A DNA stretch of 64,000 nt from Pseudomonadota bacterium (lineage in GTDB: Bacteria > Pseudomonadota > Alphaproteobacteria > Rhizobiales > Rhizobiaceae), in contig JAEWLS010000020.1 of the NCBI GenBank assembly GCA_023457435.1, forward strand, positions 1 to 64,000. Reading direction: 5' to 3'. The stretch's first letter is position 1; the number at the start of each line of letters is the position of its first letter. A program made the position numbers and the translations under genes. Positions 58,083 through 64,000 of the stretch are shown in pieces. Below the pieces are notes generated by a model. That model was not told the DNA's origin and ran no database searches. It saw nothing but the letters and a program-made list of their open reading frames with translations.

Positions 58083-59672
58083 CTACTTGGCGAGCCAGAC
58101 GTTGCTGAGGTCGAGCCCGACCGAGTAGGTCGGCGGCACTTTCCAGCCGCGGACCTTCTTGTCCATCACCACCTCACGCTCGGTGGCGAATGTCGTGATG
58201 TAGTACTGAAGGTCGATGAAGCGGGCGACGAACTCCTTGACCAGCTTCGCACGCTCGGCCGGATCAATCGCCGAGTCCTGCTTGCGGTACAGATCGACGA
58301 GGGTCTGGTCCTCGATGCCGGTGTAGTTGGCCGGATTACCTGGAACGAACTTCGCCATGACTTCGGTCGGATCGTCGCCGGACGGCGCGTTGAAGTCGAT
58401 CGAGACGTCGTAGTCGCCGGAGCGCAGACGCGCGATCTGACCAGCCGTTGGCTGCGGGTCGAAGGTCACGTTGACCCCGATGCGGCGCCACTGGTCGATG
58501 AAGAACACCGCGAGCGGCTCATAGGGAACCTTGAGGTCTGACGACAGCAGCTTGAATTCGAGGTTCGGCACTCCGGCCTCGGCAAGCAGCTTCTTGGCCT
58601 CCGCGCGCTGAGCCTCGATATCATCGCTGAAACCGAGGATCTTCTTGTACTCCTCGGCGGTCGGGGCGAGCTCGTGGCCCTCGCGGAAGATCACGTTGTT
58701 GAACTTCTGCGAGTAGTCGCCAAGCACCTTGAGGCCGGCCGCGCGATCGATCGCGAGGCTGAGCGCGCGACGGACGCGGACGTCGTCGAAAGGCTTCTTC
58801 TTGGTGTTGACGTCAAGTAGAGTCACGCTGGTCGACGGCGTCGACTGGAACACGACCTCGTCGCCGCGCACAGCCTGGATACGCTGCTTCTCCGGCGCCG
58901 AGATCAGGCGGAAGATGGCGTCGACCTGACGGCCGGAGATCGAGTTGGCAACCGACTGACCGGTGGTAAGCAGCGCCTGGAAGCCGTCGAGGTAGGGCTT
59001 GCCCTTCTCGAAGTAGTCGGCGAACTTCTCGCCGGCCCACAGCGCGCCAACCTGGTATTCCTTGAACTTGAACGGCCCGGTGCCCATCACGACCTTGGCC
59101 GGATAGTTCGCGTCCTCGGCGAGCTTCTTCTTGGAATAGAGGCAGTGCCACGGGCTGCCGAGCGTGCTCAGGAAACCGGCGGCCGGCTCCTTGAGCGTGA
59201 ACACCACAGTGTCCGGTGCCGGGGCCTCGATCGACTTCAGTTTCGAAAACTGCCCCTTACGCACCGAGGCAACGCCCTCGGGCGGATTGGAAATGCGATC
59301 GAACGTGGCCTTGACGTCCTCCGACGTCAGCTCGCTGCCGTCATGAAACTTGACGCCGGTGTTGAGCTTGACCGTGTAGGTCAGGCCGTCCGGAGAAACC
59401 GTCCATTCCTTGCCGACCGAGGGTACAATCTTCGGATAGTCGTTGGCATCGACCTTCAGCAGGGTCGAGTAGTGCGGCGCCAGGTACTGGAACTGCGTGA
59501 TCGACGTGAAGGTATGGCAGTCGAATGACGGCGGCTCGCCGACCGTGGCGAAACGGATGACGCCGCCGCTGACCGGCTGGTCCTGCGCCACAGCGGCGCC
59601 GGCGTAAAGCGCCGTGCCGAGGGCAGCCGCAGCAATGCCGCGGGCGACGCGCCTGATGTCCAATGAACTCAT
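58083..59672 (-). CDS. Family-5 (peptide/nickel-type) ABC solute-binding protein, orphan
   Basis: A 529-residue periplasmic protein. The signal peptide is RRVARGIAAAALGTALYAGAAVA. The family-5 fold shows in GGVIRFATVGEPPSFDCHTF, WTVSPDGLTYTVKLNTGVKF, FHDGSELTSEDVKATFDRI, VMGTGPFKFKEY and DVRVRRALSLAIDR. No permease or ATPase gene is adjacent in this window, so it is an orphan here and may use another transporter. Ligand may be a peptide, opine or glycoside. It has its own promoter and terminator. Confidence 0.92.
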   Translation of the reverse strand: MSSLDIRRVARGIAAAALGTALYAGAAVAQDQPVSGGVIRFATVGEPPSFDCHTFTSITQFQYLAPHYSTLLKVDANDYPKIVPSVGKEWTVSPDGLTYTVKLNTGVKFHDGSELTSEDVKATFDRISNPPEGVASVRKGQFSKLKSIEAPAPDTVVFTLKEPAAGFLSTLGSPWHCLYSKKKLAEDANYPAKVVMGTGPFKFKEYQVGALWAGEKFADYFEKGKPYLDGFQALLTTGQSVANSISGRQVDAIFRLISAPEKQRIQAVRGDEVVFQSTPSTSVTLLDVNTKKKPFDDVRVRRALSLAIDRAAGLKVLGDYSQKFNNVIFREGHELAPTAEEYKKILGFSDDIEAQRAEAKKLLAEAGVPNLEFKLLSSDLKVPYEPLAVFFIDQWRRIGVNVTFDPQPTAGQIARLRSGDYDVSIDFNAPSGDDPTEVMAKFVPGNPANYTGIEDQTLVDLYRKQDSAIDPAERAKLVKEFVARFIDLQYYITTFATEREVVMDKKVRGWKVPPTYSVGLDLSNVWLAK

Positions 59673-59732
59673 GATCTCCTCCCTGAGATGACGTCGAGCA
59701 ACCGGCGGAGACGCAGGCGACGACCGAGATAA

Positions 59733-59760
59733 TTAATATGTTAAGTGGGAGGTGTGTCAA
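59733..59760 (-). promoter_or_regulatory. Promoter of the family-5 binding-protein gene
   Basis: A perfect TTGACA (59755-59760) and TATTAA (59733-59738) are 16 bases apart on the minus strand. The -10 lies inside TTAA-CATA-TTAA, a small palindrome that could be an operator. Confidence 0.65.
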
Positions 59761-59785
59761 TATAGCGGAGCGGTCCGCCGCAGCA

Positions 59786-60118
59786 CTAGGCAGCGTCGGC
59801 ACCAAGGCGCTCGCGCCACGCGGTCACCCGGTCGCGCAGGACCCTGTCCGGGTTGAAGCCGAGCTCGTCGACGTCAACCAATTCGACCGGTTCGAGCTGG
59901 AAAGCAGCCTCGCCCTCGGCGTTCCACGCCGCCTGCAGCGCCTTGTTCATGTGGGCATCCGTACGAAGCGTGAACCAAAGTCGGTTCTTGATTGCATCGA
60001 CATCGCGGGCGTGACCCACCCACGCGCCACCTGACGCGGAGCGTACCACGTACACGCCGGCCATCGCTTCGCGCTTCTTGTACGCGGCGGTCGCCGCCTT
60101 CTTGTCGATCATGCTCAT
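59786..60118 (-). CDS. GIY-YIG nuclease-fold family protein
   Basis: A 110-residue protein. GVYVVRSASGGAWVGHARD carries the GIY-YIG-type pair as GVY and WVG, followed by the Arg/Leu helix KNRLWFTLRT and the conserved Asn/Ala region NKALQAAWNAEGE. Proteins of this size are common in Hyphomicrobiales and are known only as a GIY-YIG-fold family. The usual catalytic Arg and Glu cannot both be placed. Start ATG 60118 lacks a strong ribosome site; another lies 6 bases downstream. Confidence 0.7.
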   Translation of the reverse strand: MSMIDKKAATAAYKKREAMAGVYVVRSASGGAWVGHARDVDAIKNRLWFTLRTDAHMNKALQAAWNAEGEAAFQLEPVELVDVDELGFNPDRVLRDRVTAWRERLGADAA

Positions 60119-60265
60119 GGCGCAACCGTAACACGAAGACAGCTGCATCGCATCCATGTGCGCCAGGCCCCCGAGAACCTGCTGTTAATCCTGTCCTTTC
60201 ACGCCGTTTTCAGCGTTGTCTGCAATGCTCCCTTCCAACGACAAAGACTGCAGGAAGGGGTCAAT

Positions 60266-60697
60266 ATGTTCGGCAAATTGCTTGCCGGCGCGACGCTCGC
60301 GCTGGCTGTATCGTTGGGAAGTATCAGCGGCGCCGCGGCTTCGGTCGTCGCCAAGGTCAACATCTCGTCGCAGACGATGACTGTGACGCAGAACGGCCAG
60401 GTCAAATATCGCTGGCGGGTCTCTACGGCGCGCGCCGGAAAGGTCACGCCTACGGGCCAGTGGACCGCGAAATGGCTGTCGAAGAATCACCGTTCAAGCC
60501 GCTACAAGGGCGCACCGATGCCCTACGCGGTGTTTTACAGCGGCAACTATGCGGTACACGGCACAAATCACGTGTCGCGCCTCGGGCGGCCGGCGTCGGC
60601 CGGGTGCGTCCGCCTCGACACGGCGAATGCCGCCAAGTTCTACGCACTGACACAGAGAGTCGGCCTGAAGAACGTCAAGATCGTCGTTCACCGCTAA
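60266..60697 (+). CDS. L,D-transpeptidase (YkuD domain), exported
   Basis: A 143-residue protein with signal peptide LLAGATLALAVSLGSISGAAA. The YkuD catalytic block is YAVHGTNHVSRLGRPASAGCVRL: His98, Cys114 and Arg116 (in overlapping pieces HGTNHVS and SAGCVRL). It would cross-link peptidoglycan 3-3 or attach outer-membrane proteins. The start at 60266 follows GGAAGGGG. A strong terminator is found 20 bases after the stop. Confidence 0.92.
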   Translation: MFGKLLAGATLALAVSLGSISGAAASVVAKVNISSQTMTVTQNGQVKYRWRVSTARAGKVTPTGQWTAKWLSKNHRSSRYKGAPMPYAVFYSGNYAVHGTNHVSRLGRPASAGCVRLDTANAAKFYALTQRVGLKNVKIVVHR

Positions 60698-60716
60698 GCC
60701 CAGACGCGGAAATCGT

Positions 60717-60752
60717 GATCGCCGTCGGCAATTCCGGCGGCGATTTCTTTTT
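60717..60752 (+). terminator. Rho-independent terminator after the L,D-transpeptidase gene
   Basis: GATCGCCG-T-CGG pairs with CCG-G-CGGCGAT around CAATT, and TTTCTTTTT follows directly. This is the clearest intrinsic terminator in the window. Confidence 0.8.
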
Positions 60753-60796
60753 GCCATTACAAGCCTATTGGCCTAGAGCCTGCCCTGCCGGCGGCG

Positions 60797-63076
60797 ATGG
60801 TTCGATTCCGTCGACCTGATCGCTGTGTGGAGGCATCCCTGAAGAGTTTCGGCTTCGGCCTCGAGTTGTTCGGGCTAACGGTGCTGCGCTACCCGCGCAC
60901 CTTCCTGATTCTGGTGCTGGCCAGCGTCGCGATCTGCCTCGCCTCGATCCCTTATGTGCGCTTCGACGGCAATGTGCTGAACGTGCTATCGAACGACGGC
61001 GAGGCGTTTACGAGCTACAAACACGTCCAGCGCGACTTCCGCGATTTTTCGGGCGACCTGGGCGTGATCGTACGCGCCGATGACCTGTTCACGCCGGAGG
61101 GATTCGAGCGGCTGCGCAACTTCCACCTCGACCTGACGCTGCTGGACGGTATCGACGGCGTCTATTCGCTGTTCTCATCGAGCCGCATCGACCCCGCGAC
61201 GGGCGCCGTCGTGCCTGACATACCCGACGAAATCGCTCCCGGAACCGACATCAAGGCGATGCTTGGCCAAATCGGTGCGGAGAATGCTCTCGTTTCGCAG
61301 CTCACACGGCTCGATGACAACGCCGCGCTGCTTTCCGTCGAGACCCGCTTCAACGAGATCGTCGGCGAGGAGCGTAGCGACTACTCGATCCGCACGGTCA
61401 TCGACGACATACGCGCGATCGCGCCGCAAGGAATGCAGGTCGACTTCGTCGGCTATCCGCTGATGAGGGCGGACGCAGTCGACGCCCTGGTTGCCGATCA
61501 GCAGATGATGACGCTTGTCGGCATCATCGTCGTGTTCCTGGTGGCGATCGTCACTTTCCGTTCGCTAGGGCCCGCGATCGTGTGCGCGCTACCGGCGATC
61601 GCAACAATCATATGGGTCATCGGCGTTCACGGGCTGACCGGAACTCCCATCAATTACCTGTCGGCCGCGCTTCCGACGATCGCGATGGTCGTCGCCCTCG
61701 TCGACACCATCATGCTTTATTACAACTGGGTGGCGAAGCGGCAGGAAGGCCTCGACGCCCGGCAGGGCATTCGTACCGCCCTCCTGCGTGTCGGCCCGGC
61801 GAACTCCATGAACATGGTGACGAGCGCCATCTCGTTCGCGTCTTTCGCGTTCGGCGGCAACTCGTCGATGGTGACGCTGGCATTGCTCGGCATGGGCGCA
61901 GTCTTCATCGCCTTCGTGACCGTTCTCATCGTGCTGCCTTTAACGCTGCACTTCGTCGGCCATCTCCTTCCGGTTAGTCCGCAGGGCCAGGCATTTGCCT
62001 GGAGCGGACCGGTGGTGACCCGGCTGGCGACTGCTCGGGCGAACCCCATCACGGCCGCCGCGATTGCCGCGACATTGTTCTTCGGCACGGGGCACTTCCT
62101 GGTCAACGAGCAGCATGCGGTCACCGCGCAGATGCCCAGCAACTCCGAAGCGGCTCGCGGCGAACGTCTGGCCTCGCAGCTTTTCGGCGGCATCGCGCCG
62201 ATCTACATGGTCGTCCCGGTGCCGGAAGGGAAAGCCTGGTCGGATCCGGAAGCGCTCGACGCACTCGAGAAGGCAGAGACCGCTTTCGCGGACGAGGTCG
62301 GCGAGGACAGGGTGCTGTCGCTTGCGCGGCTGCGGCGTGCCGGCCTCAGCCCCGAGCGGATGCAGGAGGCGCTGGCTAATGCGCCGGAGAGTCTATCCGG
62401 CCGCTTCGTCTCGCGGGACAGGAAATACTACCTCATCACAGGAACGGTGCCGTACGGGATGAACCCGGGTTCGGCGCTCGAAGTGGCGGAGCACGCGGTC
62501 AACAAGCTGACCGAACAGGGTGTGACCGGTGCCGAAGTGACGGGTTATCCGATCCTGGCTTCAATCGAGATCCCGAAGCTTATCAGTTCGCTCAGGCAAA
62601 GCTTCGTCTGGGCAATCGTCATTGCTATCGCGTTCGTTGCGGTCGCATCACGCGCTCCAATCGTGGCGCTGGCGACGCTGCTGCCGAACCTTATCCCGCT
62701 GCTGTTCATCGAGTGGACGCTCTGGCTGCTCAGTGTGCCGATGGACATCGCCCATATCATCGCGCTCACCATCGCGTTCGGGATCACCGTCGACAATTCG
62801 ATCCACTTCATCAACGCATTCCTTGCCGACCTGGATGCGGGGATGACCGACCGGGAAGCGATACACTCGTCACTGCACGAAGTTGCGCCGGCGATGATTT
62901 CGGCGACCGTGATGTTCATCGCCGGATCCGTGGGCACGCTCATGAGCAGCTTGCCCTCGGTGGTAAACCTTGGTTATCTAATCATTACGACATTGGTGCT
63001 GGCACTGCTGTGCAACCTCGTGGTGCTGCCCGCCATGATCTTGACACTTCGACGCTTTATGCGCCGCGCCTCCTGA
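60797..63076 (+). CDS. MMPL/RND-superfamily exporter
   Basis: A 759-residue inner-membrane protein in the two-repeat RND layout: TM1 (YPRTFLILVLASVAICLASI), a large periplasmic loop, five helices (VGIIVVFLVAIVTFRSLG to VFIAFVTVLIVLPLTLHFV), then the same pattern again from residue about 420. It has 12 helices in all and conserved GLTGTPINYLSAALPTIAMV and DIAHIIALTIAFGITVDNSI segments. It is the HAE3/hopanoid-exporter-like class that moves lipids or hydrophobic compounds. The start is uncertain; ATG 60797 has a weak ribosome site, and a GGAGG lies about 30 bases further inside. Confidence 0.85.
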   Translation: MVRFRRPDRCVEASLKSFGFGLELFGLTVLRYPRTFLILVLASVAICLASIPYVRFDGNVLNVLSNDGEAFTSYKHVQRDFRDFSGDLGVIVRADDLFTPEGFERLRNFHLDLTLLDGIDGVYSLFSSSRIDPATGAVVPDIPDEIAPGTDIKAMLGQIGAENALVSQLTRLDDNAALLSVETRFNEIVGEERSDYSIRTVIDDIRAIAPQGMQVDFVGYPLMRADAVDALVADQQMMTLVGIIVVFLVAIVTFRSLGPAIVCALPAIATIIWVIGVHGLTGTPINYLSAALPTIAMVVALVDTIMLYYNWVAKRQEGLDARQGIRTALLRVGPANSMNMVTSAISFASFAFGGNSSMVTLALLGMGAVFIAFVTVLIVLPLTLHFVGHLLPVSPQGQAFAWSGPVVTRLATARANPITAAAIAATLFFGTGHFLVNEQHAVTAQMPSNSEAARGERLASQLFGGIAPIYMVVPVPEGKAWSDPEALDALEKAETAFADEVGEDRVLSLARLRRAGLSPERMQEALANAPESLSGRFVSRDRKYYLITGTVPYGMNPGSALEVAEHAVNKLTEQGVTGAEVTGYPILASIEIPKLISSLRQSFVWAIVIAIAFVAVASRAPIVALATLLPNLIPLLFIEWTLWLLSVPMDIAHIIALTIAFGITVDNSIHFINAFLADLDAGMTDREAIHSSLHEVAPAMISATVMFIAGSVGTLMSSLPSVVNLGYLIITTLVLALLCNLVVLPAMILTLRRFMRRAS

Positions 63077-63096
63077 GCCAAGGAGTTAAGCCAGAC

Positions 63097-63645
63097 ATGA
63101 CCGACCTCACCCGACGCCTGCTTGCAGTTGCAGCGTTTTCGATGATCGCCGCGACCGCCAACGCGCAGGAGCCGGTGTCCGCTGCCGCCATCACAGGGAA
63201 GGATTTTCTCGCATCCTTCGCTGGCAACTGGCGCGGTAGCGGTGAAGCCAAGGTCAACCCGAAGTCCGCGCCGACGAAGGTAACCTGCAAGCTGTCAGCC
63301 GTCTTCGATGCCGGTCAGTCGCTGCTCTCCAACAATGGCCGCTGCGGCACCACGCAGGGCAGCCAGGAAATGAGCGGCCGCGTCGCCGCCGATGGCGACG
63401 CGCTGAAGGGCGAGTTCATCGCGGGCATGGATACTTCCAAGCTGCGCAAGCAGCGCCTTACCCTCGTCGACGGCACGCTGGTTTCGGAAGCCGAGATGGA
63501 TGACGAGAACGGCGGCAAGGTAATCAAACTGCGCACGGTCCTGACACAGCCGAAGGACGGCGCGTTCGTCGTCCAGAACCAGTTCTACGACTGGGCGAAG
63601 GCCTCGTGGATCACCGGCGGCGAGATCGCCTTCAAGAAGCAGTGA
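63097..63645 (+). CDS. Small exported protein, lipocalin-like beta-rich, unknown
   Basis: A 182-residue protein with a signal peptide (RRLLAVAAFSMIAATANA). The mature part is a beta-rich single domain (FAGNWRGSGEAKVNPKSAPT, VTCKLSAVFDAGQSLLSNNG, KVIKLRTVLTQPKDG) with two Cys that could pair. AAGGAG lies 11 bases before the ATG. It starts 20 bases after the MMPL exporter gene on the same strand, so it may be a periplasmic partner of that exporter. I do not recognise the family for certain. Confidence 0.65.
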   Translation: MTDLTRRLLAVAAFSMIAATANAQEPVSAAAITGKDFLASFAGNWRGSGEAKVNPKSAPTKVTCKLSAVFDAGQSLLSNNGRCGTTQGSQEMSGRVAADGDALKGEFIAGMDTSKLRKQRLTLVDGTLVSEAEMDDENGGKVIKLRTVLTQPKDGAFVVQNQFYDWAKASWITGGEIAFKKQ

Positions 63646-63660
63646 TACCGGCAGGATCGC

Positions 63661-64000
63661 TCAGCGCGACCTGATCCACTCCGCCAAACGGTTCGCCGCC
63701 GTCTCGACGTGATCGAGCCGGCGGTGGAAGCACAGCCGGAACGACCCCTCTCCGCCTTTTCCGAATGCAGTCCCCGGCGCGACGCCCACACCGGCCTTGT
63801 CGATGATGTCGAACGCCGACGTGAACGAGTCGGTCACGCCATCCACCGAGAAGTACTGGTAGAACGCGCCCTGCGGCGGCGGCGCCCAGGCGCGCCCGGT
63901 AGCGGTGAGCGTCGCCGAAACGATGTCGCGCGCCGTGCGGGCGCGCTCGACCTGCGAGCGCAGGAAATCCTCGCCCTGCTCTAGCGCCGCGACGGCACCT
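63661..64000 (-). CDS. PLP-dependent aminotransferase (class I/II), C-terminal part
   Basis: The gene enters from the right edge; only its last 112 codons are seen. The visible part reads EDFLRSQVERARTARDIVS, then PPPQGAFYQYFSVDG, IIDKAGVGVAPGTAFGKGG and GSFRLCFHRRLDHV. The last two match the fold-type I small domain with the Arg that binds the substrate carboxylate. The lysine that binds PLP would be outside the window. It is convergent with the small exported protein gene. Confidence 0.85.
   Translation of the reverse strand, partial: GAVAALEQGEDFLRSQVERARTARDIVSATLTATGRAWAPPPQGAFYQYFSVDGVTDSFTSAFDIIDKAGVGVAPGTAFGKGGEGSFRLCFHRRLDHVETAANRLAEWIRSR

Overview
The window is high-GC DNA from an alphaproteobacterium, most likely order Hyphomicrobiales (Rhizobiales) near Mesorhizobium/Aminobacter. 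The strongest clue is the gene order murA – DUF2948 – hisD – UPF0262 – low-Mr phosphatase – infA – maf – yacG – tRNA-Phe, which is typical of that order. TRAP and sugar-ABC importers and Gfo/Idh/MocA oxidoreductases in accessory regions fit the same group. No replication origin, phage, transposase gene or CRISPR array was seen.

Layout. 1-2.4 kb: a sulfur operon (periplasmic rhodanese, YeeE/YedE transporter, cut-off Cys-rich exported protein). 2.5-6.4 kb: small basic protein, cold-shock protein with its own promoter, GlxA-type AraC regulator, folD and a Pro-rich protein. 6.5-19.1 kb: a polysaccharide locus on both strands (two CelD/BioF2-type acyltransferases, two GT4 glycosyltransferases, a Wzx flippase, a Wzy/VpsF-like polymerase, a JmjC/cupin-like protein, a propeller protein, and a GumC/Wzz-like protein whose kinase domain has lost its P-loop). 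A 274-bp element with 22-bp perfect terminal inverted repeats lies in this locus. 19.2-28.1 kb: proC, a VapBC pair, a SAF-domain dehydrogenase, tRNA-Thr, then the housekeeping block ending in tRNA-Phe. 28.2-30.9 kb: an unknown protein, a Gfo/Idh oxidoreductase and an orphan methyltransferase.

Accessory catabolism. 30.9-37.8 kb holds what looks like a complete quinate/shikimate-to-protocatechuate operon: shikimate/quinate dehydrogenase, TRAP importer (P-Q-M), type II dehydroquinase and a dehydroshikimate dehydratase/HPPD-like fusion, divergent from a TetR regulator with a palindrome between them. 37.8-48.2 kb is a two-armed sugar-type cluster. The left arm is an ABC importer, cytosolic propeller, Gfo/Idh enzyme and two glyoxalase-I-like VOC proteins; the right arm is a third VOC protein, a second Gfo/Idh enzyme and a ROK regulator. 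A perfect 14-bp palindrome sits at the predicted start point of the importer promoter. I consider this the best candidate for an undescribed pathway.

48.2-64 kb: a 1089-residue exported caspase-like protein with an EF-hand loop; an old-yellow-enzyme and a SnoaL-like protein divergent from a second TRAP operon that ends in a MarR regulator, with a 23-bp inverted repeat on the TRAP promoter; a MetE-like protein; an orphan family-5 solute-binding protein with a good promoter; a GIY-YIG protein; an L,D-transpeptidase with a clear terminator; an MMPL/RND exporter; a small exported protein; and the C-terminal part of an aminotransferase at the right edge. All assignments come from reading the sequence; none were checked against a database.
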